From the NCBI RefSeq assembly GCF_037300705.1, contig NZ_CP147776.1:248001-312000 (forward strand): DNA of 64,000 bases, in the 5' to 3' direction. Source of the stretch: Massilia sp. W12. Lineage in GTDB: Bacteria; Pseudomonadota; Gammaproteobacteria; Burkholderiales; Burkholderiaceae_D. Both the position numbers and the translations under genes were made by a program. The notes below the pieces were generated by a model, which was not told where the DNA came from, did no database searches, and worked only from the letters and a program-made list of their open reading frames with translations. Position 1 is the first letter of the stretch. Every line of letters begins with the position of its first letter. Positions 56,276 to 64,000 of the stretch are shown piece after piece.

Positions 56276-58066
56276 ATGAGACTGACCCGCCTTGCTGCGG
56301 CATGTGCTTGCGCATGCCTGTTTTCCAGCTTTTCCCAAGCCGCGACGCAATATACCCGCGTACTGTGGGATGCGGACCCTTCGCAAACGATTACCATCGG
56401 CTTTTCCGCCAGCGCGGCCAATCCCTATGTCAAATTCGGTACGGGCACTGATGAAAGCCTGTGGACAAGGGTGAATCCGGCGCGTAGCGCCACCTTTAAT
56501 TCTTCACTGGTCAGCCATTTTTCCATTCTGCGCAATCTGACCCCGAATACCGCCTATTATTTCCGCGCTTGCGATGATTCCGGCTGCGGCAGCCCGTATT
56601 GGTTTAAAACCATGAGCAATGCGCCGGCGAATATGACCTTCATTTCCGGCGGCGACTCGCGCACCAATCGCGGCGAGCGCCAGCAGGCGAATCAAATGGT
56701 GGCCAAGATCCGTCCCGCTTTCATCGACTTTGGCGGCGACTTGACCGACAACAACACCGCATCGCAAATGATGGAATGGTTGTCGGACTGGCAGATGACC
56801 TATTCCAAAGACACCATCAATGGCATTGCCTATCAATACATTCCCGGCCTGGTGGTGAATGTCGGCAACCATGAAGACAATGATGTGCAGTTTGTCTGCA
56901 AAGTATTCGGCGCCGACAGCGACCGCAATGGCGTCTGCAGCAATCGCGACACCTATAACGCCTTCAATATCAATGGCAATCAAATCCGCCTGTATAACCT
57001 GAATTCGCAATTCGACTGGGCCGGCGCTGACTTCAGCGCGCAAACCACCTGGCTGAAAAACGACCTCAGCAGCGCCGGCGCCAGCGCGCAATGGCGTATC
57101 GGCGGTTACCACCGCCCGGCGCTGCCGCGCACCTCATCCAAGCCCACTGTCAACAGCGGCTTGTTCTCCTGGGCGCAGCCGTTTTATGACTTGAAAATGA
57201 ATATCGTGTTCGAGTCTGATTCACACATCCTGAAGATGAGCACCCCGGTCAAACCGGCGGCCAGCGGCAGCAATTATGAAGTCGCCAGCGCCGGCACCGT
57301 GTATTTGGGAGAAGGCGCCTGGGGCGCGCCGAAGCGTCCCGCTGACCGCTCTGCCAACTGGCTGGTGGATCTTGATAGCCTGTCCCATTTCAATGTGCTG
57401 CAAACTTCCGGCGAAAACATCATCGTGCGCACCGTGTTGTTTAATAACGGCAGTGCCACCGCCTTGACGCGCGAACAGCGCGCCGCCGATCCGCTTGCGC
57501 TGCCGGCTGATTTGCCGTTGCGCAGCCTGCCGGTATTGGGCACGAGCTATAAATTGGGACGTGACGCCAATGGCCGCACCACCCGCGTCGATGGCGGTGG
57601 CACGCCACCCGGCAACGATGCGATTCTGGTGCAATCCACCAGCGGCGGCGGCAAGCGCGACTTCACCACCTCGACTGTCTCGCAAAGCTTTAAATACGGC
57701 AGCAGCGGCACATACACCGTCTCAAAAGTCGGCTTCAATCTGTCCCGCACCACCTCGCAAAGCGCTAACGGCAGCGTCAGTGTGTACCTCAGCACCAGCT
57801 TGAGCAGCAGTGGTGAAGTGGCCGGTTCGCGCCTCAGCCTGCCGGCCAGCTCGGTCAGCGGCACGATGCAAAGCTTCACCTTGAGTCTGCCGCAAGCGGT
57901 TACGCTGAAACAAGGCGTGACTTATTATTTGCGCATCACGCCGAGCAACAGCACCCACACTTGGTATGCAGAAACCTCCAGCGGCGACGCGTATGCCGGC
58001 GGCAAACTGTATAAAAACAGCACCTCCGAAAGCCGCGATATGCGCTTTGCCATCACTGGTAAATGA
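56276..58066 (+). CDS. Secreted metallophosphoesterase with fibronectin-like and C-terminal surface domain
   Basis: From the ATG at 56276 (GGAG ahead) the product has 596 residues. The signal peptide is LAAACACACLFSSFSQA. A purple-acid-phosphatase-like Fn3 domain (~25-110, YYFRACDDSGCGSPYWF) leads to the metal site: SGGDSRTN, DFGGDLTDNN, VNVGNHEDND, GYHRP and ESDSHIL. The late metal-binding histidines are not in the standard G-H-x-H form. The C-terminal ~150 residues (KRDFTTSTVSQSFKY, YYLRITPSNSTHTWYAETSS) resemble a choice-of-anchor-type beta domain. The gene overlaps the next one by ATGA. Confidence 0.82.
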   Translation: MRLTRLAAACACACLFSSFSQAATQYTRVLWDADPSQTITIGFSASAANPYVKFGTGTDESLWTRVNPARSATFNSSLVSHFSILRNLTPNTAYYFRACDDSGCGSPYWFKTMSNAPANMTFISGGDSRTNRGERQQANQMVAKIRPAFIDFGGDLTDNNTASQMMEWLSDWQMTYSKDTINGIAYQYIPGLVVNVGNHEDNDVQFVCKVFGADSDRNGVCSNRDTYNAFNINGNQIRLYNLNSQFDWAGADFSAQTTWLKNDLSSAGASAQWRIGGYHRPALPRTSSKPTVNSGLFSWAQPFYDLKMNIVFESDSHILKMSTPVKPAASGSNYEVASAGTVYLGEGAWGAPKRPADRSANWLVDLDSLSHFNVLQTSGENIIVRTVLFNNGSATALTREQRAADPLALPADLPLRSLPVLGTSYKLGRDANGRTTRVDGGGTPPGNDAILVQSTSGGGKRDFTTSTVSQSFKYGSSGTYTVSKVGFNLSRTTSQSANGSVSVYLSTSLSSSGEVAGSRLSLPASSVSGTMQSFTLSLPQAVTLKQGVTYYLRITPSNSTHTWYAETSSGDAYAGGKLYKNSTSESRDMRFAITGK

Positions 58067-59607
58067 GTGATGCGGCAGGATGGCGCGTCAGTTGGCGGCG
58101 CGCCTGTCTAACGGCGGCGCATTGGTGGGCCGCGCTGGCATTGTTATTGTGCGCCTGGAGCGGCATGCTCTCGGCGCGCGACCAACTGCCGGCCTTGCGT
58201 CCCTTGCTGGCCTGGTGGCCGGGCATGGATGCGCCCCTGTTTTGGCATGTGCTGGCGGCGGCGGCTTTGCTGCCGCTGGCGCTGGCCTGGCTGTTTTGGC
58301 GCGCGCGCCATGCCGGCCCGGTGCATGCCGCCTTCAGCCTCTTGCGCTGGGCCATGAGCGGCTTGGCGGCGACTGGCCTCTTGCTGTGGAGCGGCGCAGC
58401 AGATGGCGCGCTCTGGCGTCTGGCGCATCTGGGCGGCGCGCTGGTGTTGCTGGCCGGTGTGGCTTGGCACAGCTGCAATCAACTTGGCGCCGCCGGGCGC
58501 TGGCGGCGTCTGCAAGCGATCTGGCTGGCCCTGCCGGCGCGCCTGTGGCAAAGCGCGGGCGCAATCCTGTTGTGCGCCGGCGTGGCGCTGGTGGGCCTGC
58601 ATGGGTGGCAGGGCGCGCGCAGCGTGCGCGTGCCTTATGTGCAGCAGGAAATCATCATTGATGGCCAGCCGGATGAGGCAGCCTGGCAGCGCGCGGCCTC
58701 AGTCGAAATCGAAACCTGGTATGGCGCCCCGCAGCGCCAGCGTGTGCCGCTGCAAATCAAACTTTTGCACGACGGCTATTCCCTTTTCATGCAAATCTCC
58801 TGGCCGGACGCCACGCGCAGCCGCAATCATTTACCGCTGCGCAAAACGGCGCACGGCTGGCAGATGCTGCAAGACGGCTGGACGCAAAATGATGAGCTGA
58901 CTTACTACGAAGACAAGCTGGCGGTGATGCTGGGGACGGGCCGTTGGGACGCCCTGCGCAGCGTGTTTTTGCACAATGGCGCGGATGGCAAGATGCGCGG
59001 CGGCCATCATGGCCCGGATGGGCGCCTGCTCGATCTCTGGCATTGGAAATCGGTGCGCAATCATGGTTTTGCGAATCTGGATGATGCTTACTTCGGCTCC
59101 TTGCTGCCGCATTTGCCCGGCAGCCGGCGTTATGCCTGGGGTTATGCGTCTGACCCGATCAGCGCGGGCGGCTTTAAAGAAAACTTCCGTGGCCACGGCA
59201 TGCGCGGCGCGCTGCAGCCCCTGCGCCTGCCGCGCGATCCGGCGGCGCTGGCGCAATTTCAGCAGATGACAGGAGGTGCGGCGGATGCGGTGTTCGCGCT
59301 GGATTGGCACGACAGCCAACCCTGGCATGCCAGTCTGGATCACTATCCCCTGGGCACGCTTTTGCCCTCGGTGGTGCAAGTGCATGCAAACGAGGGCGAC
59401 CGCGCCGACGTGCGCGCCGCCGGCGCCTGGCGCGATGGACGCTGGACACTGGAAACCGTGCGCGCCTTAAACACCGGCAGCAATTACGATGTGGCGCTGC
59501 AAGATGGCGTCAATCTGTGGTTTGCCGTATTTGACCATACGCAAACGCGGCATGCCTGGCATCTGCGCCCGCTGCGTCTGGAATTCGCCGCCGTGGAGAA
59601 AAAATGA
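58063..59607 (+). CDS. Cytochrome b-like membrane protein with ethylbenzene-dehydrogenase-type heme domain
   Basis: The 514-residue product overlaps the previous gene by four bases (ATGA). Residues ~1-190 hold five hydrophobic segments with well-placed histidines (AAHWWAALALLLCAW, PLFWHVLAAAALLPLALAW, LAHLGGALVLLAGVAWHSC), like a cytochrome b561-type anchor. Residues ~195-510 (IIIDGQPDEAAWQRAASVEI, TYYEDKLAVMLG, LDLWHWKSVRNHG, GSNYDVALQDGVNLWFAVFD) match the EB_dh heme-binding family. Together they suggest heme-based electron transfer at the outer side of the inner membrane. The redox partner is unknown; the neighbours suggest a phosphoesterase-linked system. Confidence 0.8.
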   Translation: MSDAAGWRVSWRRACLTAAHWWAALALLLCAWSGMLSARDQLPALRPLLAWWPGMDAPLFWHVLAAAALLPLALAWLFWRARHAGPVHAAFSLLRWAMSGLAATGLLLWSGAADGALWRLAHLGGALVLLAGVAWHSCNQLGAAGRWRRLQAIWLALPARLWQSAGAILLCAGVALVGLHGWQGARSVRVPYVQQEIIIDGQPDEAAWQRAASVEIETWYGAPQRQRVPLQIKLLHDGYSLFMQISWPDATRSRNHLPLRKTAHGWQMLQDGWTQNDELTYYEDKLAVMLGTGRWDALRSVFLHNGADGKMRGGHHGPDGRLLDLWHWKSVRNHGFANLDDAYFGSLLPHLPGSRRYAWGYASDPISAGGFKENFRGHGMRGALQPLRLPRDPAALAQFQQMTGGAADAVFALDWHDSQPWHASLDHYPLGTLLPSVVQVHANEGDRADVRAAGAWRDGRWTLETVRALNTGSNYDVALQDGVNLWFAVFDHTQTRHAWHLRPLRLEFAAVEKK

Positions 59608-60233
59608 AAGCGCCCCAGCTGCCATCCCTCAGCGCCTTGCTGTGCGCGCTTTGCCTGAGCGCCTGCGCGCCGGACATGCCGCCGCCGGCCTATCCGGCGC
59701 AACGTTTTGTGCTGCTGCGCGCCGACGGCCAGCCGGCTACGCCGGGACAGGGCGCCTGGCAATGCGTGTGGGATAAACAAAGCGGTTTGTTGTGGGAAGT
59801 GAAAGATGTGAATGAAGGGCTGCGTTCTGCGCTCTCATCGTATTCCTGGTATGACGGCAAACAGGGACGGGCCAAAGGCGGCTCCTGCGCCAAAGACGAA
59901 CCCGGAATGCCCTTTGTCGGCTATGTCCCTTGCGATACAAGCGAATTGCAAGCCGCCTTACGCGCGCAAAACTTTTGCGGCGCGCGCGACTGGCGCCTGC
60001 CCAACGTGGCCGAATGGCGCAGCCTCTTGCTGCAACACGGCTACGGCGGCGAAACCCGGCTGCCATTCCCGCTCTTTCCCGGCAATGTGTGGGGGCCGTA
60101 TTGGACTTCCGAGCAGGGCGAAATCCAGGGCCAGCATATTGCGCAAACCATGCATATCGGCACCGGCGAAGTGCAGCCGCTGCGCAGCGCCTCGGTGGCG
60201 TATGTGATGTTGGTGGCGGGGAAAAAAGAATAA
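59604..60233 (+). CDS. DUF1566 lipoprotein
   Basis: This 209-residue product overlaps the cytochrome gene by four bases (ATGA). LSALLCALCLSACAPD is a lipoprotein signal. The mature part has WDKQSGLLWEVKD, ARDWRLPNVAEWRSLL and YWTSEQGEIQG, the typical DUF1566 (Lcl C-terminal-like) motifs. Such proteins are surface or periplasmic and of unknown function. Co-translation with the phosphoesterase and cytochrome indicates that all three act together. Confidence 0.85.
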   Translation: MKAPQLPSLSALLCALCLSACAPDMPPPAYPAQRFVLLRADGQPATPGQGAWQCVWDKQSGLLWEVKDVNEGLRSALSSYSWYDGKQGRAKGGSCAKDEPGMPFVGYVPCDTSELQAALRAQNFCGARDWRLPNVAEWRSLLLQHGYGGETRLPFPLFPGNVWGPYWTSEQGEIQGQHIAQTMHIGTGEVQPLRSASVAYVMLVAGKKE

Positions 60234-60471
60234 ACCGCAAAAAACAAAAGCCGAAAAACCTCCACCCGCATTCCGGCAAAGGCCGTAGAAGGCTGAGTTG
60301 AGCGAAGCGATAACCCGGCGTCCGACACCGTTGGCGCCGCAAAGGAATATGCGCCGGCCACGCCATCTGCTATCGCTGAAATGCGTAAGCGGCATATTGT
60401 CACAAGTCATTTCAGTCTTGTTCATGGCAGTGCTAAAATGATTGCATTGAAGTGATGGCAAGAGGCGGCTT

Positions 60472-60879
60472 ATGTCCGGGTGGAAAAAAAATGATCAGCA
60501 AGAGCGGCAAAATGCCGTTTTGGCGACTGCCGGACGGGGTTTTTCGCCGCCATTCTTTAATCCGGCTGAAGATGGATCGCAATTTTTATCTTATCAGTTG
60601 GATCATGATGAAATCAAAGCCCGCATTGTGCAGAAAGTAGATGAATTGCGCCGCACGGGGGAAATGCAGCGTACCGCCATGGCGTACTCTCTTGAACGCG
60701 AAGCTGCAGCGGCATTTACACAAGCCCGCGAACAAGCCTTACAAGCCGGCTTGAGCGTACACGAAGTTGTTGATGGTCAGCTTGTCGAAACCCATGCCGA
60801 TGGCAGCCAAACTGTCATCAAACCCATGCCGGCGCCGCTCGCAGTCACACCCGGCGCCCGTAGAAGATTGCTTCCTTAA
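60472..60879 (+). CDS. Putative partner (antitoxin-like) of the zeta toxin
   Basis: This 135-residue hydrophilic protein has a long helical part KARIVQKVDELRRTGEMQRT, AMAYSLEREAAAAFTQAREQ, then a short beta part VDGQLVETHADGSQTVIKPM. GAGGCGG lies before the ATG. It precedes the zeta-toxin-like gene by 17 bases. Such helical upstream partners are common with chromosomal zeta-like kinases, but I do not recognise it as a known epsilon antitoxin. The antitoxin role is inferred from position alone. Confidence 0.6.
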   Translation: MSGWKKNDQQERQNAVLATAGRGFSPPFFNPAEDGSQFLSYQLDHDEIKARIVQKVDELRRTGEMQRTAMAYSLEREAAAAFTQAREQALQAGLSVHEVVDGQLVETHADGSQTVIKPMPAPLAVTPGARRRLLP

Positions 60880-60896
60880 CCCATCTCAATTCCTGC

Positions 60897-61652
60897 ATGG
60901 CGCAAATACCGCAATTGCACATGTTCGCCGGGCCAAACGGCTCCGGCAAAAGCTGTCTCAAAGCGTACCTGTTGCGAGCAAATCTTGGCGTATATGTCAA
61001 CCCCGATGAAATCGAAAAAAGCTTGAAAGCCCAGGGAGGCTTGCATTTTGCTGACTTCAAAATAAGCGCAGATACCCAGGCATTGAACGATTTTTTCAAG
61101 CAATCCACCTTGTTGGGAGCGGAAAGAGCGCAAACCATCATTGCCAACTTGCAGTGTAATGACAATTATCTGAGTTGTGGCGGCTTGGCGATTGATTCTT
61201 ATATCGCCTCGGTGCTGTCTGACTTTTTACGCCATTGCTTGCTGGCTCAAGGCATTACCTTCAGTTTTGAAACGGTGATGTCCAGCCCGGATAAGGTGAA
61301 ATTTCTGGAGAAGGCGCAGCAAGCTGGATTTCACACCACCCTGTATTTTGTCGCCACGGCTGATGTGGAAATCAATGTGGCCCGCGTGGCCAACCGTGTC
61401 AAACTGGGTGGCCACCCTGTGCCGGAAGATAAAATCCGCGAACGCTATCAGCGCAGCCTGGGTTTGCTGCTGCCAGCGCTGCGGCATTGCGATGAGGCCT
61501 ATATTTTTGATAATTCCGGCACAGATAAAATTCTGCTGGTTGATTTTGCCGATGGCGAATTGATTGCGCGCACTGATCAATTCCCGGTCTGGTTTGTTGA
61601 GGCGGTGTGGTGCAAACTCAATCCTTTTCCGGATCAGGCAAAATCAGATTAA
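60897..61652 (+). CDS. Zeta-toxin-family P-loop kinase
   Basis: This 251-residue protein starts with the Walker A site MFAGPNGSGKSCLKAYL at once and continues with YVNPDEIEKSLKAQ, FSFETVMSSPDKVKFLEKAQ, TTLYFVATADVEINVARVAN, RVKLGGHPVPEDKIRERYQR. These are the conserved parts of the zeta toxin/UNAG kinase-like family. Zeta toxins phosphorylate UDP-N-acetylglucosamine and so disturb cell wall synthesis; in this group the actual substrate is not proven. It lies directly behind the putative partner. Its 3' end overlaps the convergent membrane protein gene by 35 bases. Confidence 0.85.
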   Translation: MAQIPQLHMFAGPNGSGKSCLKAYLLRANLGVYVNPDEIEKSLKAQGGLHFADFKISADTQALNDFFKQSTLLGAERAQTIIANLQCNDNYLSCGGLAIDSYIASVLSDFLRHCLLAQGITFSFETVMSSPDKVKFLEKAQQAGFHTTLYFVATADVEINVARVANRVKLGGHPVPEDKIRERYQRSLGLLLPALRHCDEAYIFDNSGTDKILLVDFADGELIARTDQFPVWFVEAVWCKLNPFPDQAKSD

Positions 61653-62259
61653 AGCGCACCGCCAAAATGCGCATGATAAAGGTGCTGGCCACGCCTGCCG
61701 CCAGCGCGGCAGATTGCCCGGCTTGCAGCCAATTCAATAATAAAAACACCCAGCAACCGGCAAAGCTGCAAGTGGCGTAAAGCTGTCCGCGCCGGAACAC
61801 CATGGGAATCTGGTTGCACAGCACATCGCGCAGCACGCCGCCGAAAATGCCGGTGATCACGCCCATCATGGCCGAGACAAACATCGGCATCCCCATTTCA
61901 AGCGCCAATGAAGCGCCATTCACGCTGAACAAACCCAGGCCGAGCGCATCAGCCACAATAATGGTTTTTTCCGCCGCAACCGGCAGAATGCGCCGGCGCA
62001 AAGGGAAGGCCAGCAGCGTCAGAACAAAAATCATGATCGGGTATTCCTGGTGCTCCACCCAAAACAGCGGGCGGCGGTCGAGCAAAATATCGCGCAAGGC
62101 GCCGCCGCCAAATGCGGTGATGAAGGCGACCGTAAACACCCCAACCCAATCCATCTCCTTGTTGCGCGCTTCGACAAAGCCGGAGACGGCAAACGCCAAA
62201 ATGCCAGCCACTTCCGCAACGTGCAAAACCGTGCTTAAGCTCAGGTGTGAAAGCGCCAT
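61618..62259 (-). CDS. UPF0126/TRIC-channel-family membrane protein
   Basis: From the ATG at 62259 (AGGAG ahead) the product has 213 residues with about seven membrane segments. It is an internal duplication: AGILAFAVSGFVEARNKEMD followed by FGGGALRDILLDRRP, and then a second half with ALGLGLFSVNGASLALEMGM followed by FGGVLRDVLCNQIPMVFR. Both GGxLRD motifs are diagnostic of UPF0126 (YicG-like), relatives of the TRIC cation channels. A role in ion or small-molecule passage is inferred. The frame extended to 62562 has no support. Confidence 0.88.
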   Translation of the reverse strand: MALSHLSLSTVLHVAEVAGILAFAVSGFVEARNKEMDWVGVFTVAFITAFGGGALRDILLDRRPLFWVEHQEYPIMIFVLTLLAFPLRRRILPVAAEKTIIVADALGLGLFSVNGASLALEMGMPMFVSAMMGVITGIFGGVLRDVLCNQIPMVFRRGQLYATCSFAGCWVFLLLNWLQAGQSAALAAGVASTFIMRILAVRFNLILPDPEKD

Positions 62260-62538
62260 GGGGTCTCCTTGCGTGGGCGGGTGTGTGGTGCGGTGCGGTT
62301 CGGATGCCGCTGCCGGTATTGTAGCCGGGCAGGCGCAGCATGTATTCTCGTGCGCCCTTGGCGTGCGCCTTGCCAAGAGCTGGTTTGCCCTGGCGCCGCG
62401 CCCTGGCCCCAAGCGCAGCAATGATGCAGAAACAAGACAGCCTTGGCGCCGCCGCCTCCTGCAGGCATTAGAATAGCTGCAACAACTGCCCGTCAGCTTG
62501 CAGACGTGACGGAAAACGGCAAACAGGAGAGCAGACCA

Positions 62539-64000
62539 TGCAAGAGCAGGCGACAGTCGCAAACAGCAGCAATCCGGGCGCCGCAGCCAAGGCGGCCGGC
62601 GCCAGCCCGCCAGGCTTGCGCATTGTGTGCACCCGCTTGCCCTGCCAGCAAGCGGAATTGCGCGCCGCGCGTGCGCTGGTGCAGCCGTCGATCAAGCCGC
62701 AACTGCCATCCGCGCTGTGGGTCGCCAGCTTGCGCGGCTTGTATCTGCGCAATGCGGTGCAAGGCGCCTGGCTGGATGCGCGCGGTAAAGACGCAGCCTG
62801 GCTGCGCAAATTGTGCAGCCAATTGCATCATGAATTACAGCCCGCCAGAGATTTTTTAATCTGCCTGTACAGCGATGCGCCAGACGCGGACTTGCAAGCG
62901 CTGCCATGGTTGGAGCCGCAACTCAACCTTTTGCCTCGGCCCGCGCCGGATTCCGGCTTCGCGCTCTGGCGCGGCGATGAAGAAGCGGCGGAAGACGCGC
63001 TGGCCCGGCTGCTGTGGCGCCAGCATGATTACAACAACCGCTGGCACGATAATCAGGGGCGGCAACTTTACTATCCGCGCCCGCAGCTGGAAAACGAATT
63101 GCACGGCGCCCTGCAGCAGAGCGCTCCCTTTCTGCTGGTCGGCATGCCGCTGGCCGGCAAAACCCGGCTCTTATTGCGCGCCCTGTGCACACGCGGCGAA
63201 GCGCTGTTGGTGGCGCGCCCGGACAGCGGACAATTCCAGTTTCCCGCCGATTGGCCGGAGTCGCTGTGGCTGGTGTGCGATGACTTGGATTTGTTATTGG
63301 ATCAGCCCGGATTCAAAGCGGGTTTTCTCGACTTTATTGCGCGCCATGGGCGCTGGCTGGCGACATGCCGCAGCGGCGAAGCCTATGAAAAAATCTGCGC
63401 CGCGCTGCCGCCGCGCAGCCAGGGCGAATATCTGCACAACATCCTGGTTGGCCGCCTCACCCCGCAAGACGCGGAAAAACTGGCCGCGCAATTGCAATTG
63501 CAGCCCAAGGCCGGGCAGCGCCAATTGCCGCAAAACATCGGCTTTTATTTCATGCAAAAGGCGGTCAATCTCTGGCGCAATGTGTATCAGGGCTTGAGCC
63601 AGGCGCAAAAAAGCGCGCTGCGCGCCGCCACACTGTGCATGCGCTTTGGCGCCAGCAGTGACTTGGACAATCTGCAACTTAGCCTGGTGCGGAATTGCGC
63701 CAGCCAGGGTTTGCCAGCCAGTTTGGCGCCAGCGGATTTTGACGCCGCCTGCCATGCCCTGGACCAAATCGCCGAGGGGCGCGGCTGGTGGCAGCATGAG
63801 GCGGTGAATGGGCGCTTGCGCCTGGAGCCGGTCTTTGCCGACCAGGTGATCGACCCCGGCGGCGAGTTATTGCATGTGGATTGGCTGGCGCGCTTGCAAA
63901 GCGCCTTGCCGCAGCAGCGCTGGTTGCAAGAACCGGCTGCGATTGCGCGCTGGGCCGAGCAAGCCGCGCGCCATGGCTGGCGCTTAGACCGGGACAGCAT
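62539..64000 (+). CDS. Partial gene: unrecognised P-loop NTPase
   Basis: The open frame begins at the ATG at 62539 with CAGGAG eight bases ahead and runs off the right edge (487 codons seen, no stop). After a Gly/Ala-rich start the first ~185 residues hold LRIVCTRLPCQQAELRAARA, ARDFLICLYSDAPDADLQAL and FALWRGDEEAAEDALARLLW, an unrecognised domain. FLLVGMPLAGKTRLLLRALC (~200) is a Walker A and LWLVCDDLDLLLD (~243) a Walker B. QLPQNIGFYFMQKAVN and a helical part follow, as in STAND-like NTPases, although the family cannot be fixed. Without its C-terminus the effector, if any, is not visible. Confidence 0.75.

Overview
The window reads like a GC-rich betaproteobacterial chromosome, most likely Burkholderiales and perhaps Oxalobacteraceae-like. 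The reasons are a homodimeric-type pyruvate dehydrogenase E1, PilU, a GPH-type transporter, many large sensor kinases, and dispersed REP elements with a REP-associated tyrosine transposase. The genus is inference only. No rRNA, tRNA or CRISPR array was seen. Both ends cut through genes.

Region 1-5930 is an accessory island, visibly richer in A+T than its surroundings. It holds REP elements, an IS256-type transposase remnant, a Mrr-like nuclease and a DUF6602-type nuclease-like gene. The last two are each preceded by a similar leader that ends in an attC-like core. The island also holds two tandem two-gene modules that I read as Tse2-like ADP-ribosyltransferase-fold toxins with small Tsi2-like partners. 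This is the most interesting stretch of the window.

Region 6116-11616 carries a solitary aceE, thpR with an IS5-family element inserted exactly at its stop codon, a membrane protein and a membrane-anchored glutaredoxin-like protein. Region 11617-18272 is a minus-strand sensing and uptake block: porin, short PstS-like binding protein, chemotaxis receptor, PAS histidine kinase and branched-chain-amino-acid-type binding protein. Region 18628-22318 has pilU and a GGDEF/EAL protein with a degenerate GGDEF motif.

Region 23040-35600 codes mostly for exported or signalling proteins: an M23 peptidase-like protein, a metallo-beta-lactamase-fold hydrolase, a large secreted protein of cysteine-paired Ig-like modules followed by two small secreted paralogues, an HD-GYP-like protein without its HD residues, a GH108 endolysin-like protein, and a DUF1800/DUF1501 pair. 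A large zinc metalloprotease follows on the minus strand.

Region 38408-50175 holds two overlapping giant hybrid histidine kinases. The second adds a pseudokinase and an AAA ATPase in front of a kinase/receiver/Hpt half shared with the first. Region 50190-53680 is a REP hotspot with the RAYT gene that presumably moves these repeats. Here the REP sequence supplies the C-terminus and stop codon of three genes.

Region 53832-64000 has a Tat-exported alpha/beta hydrolase, a glycerophosphodiesterase, a translationally coupled phosphoesterase/cytochrome/lipoprotein operon, a zeta-toxin module, a UPF0126/TRIC-like membrane protein and the start of an unrecognised P-loop NTPase.
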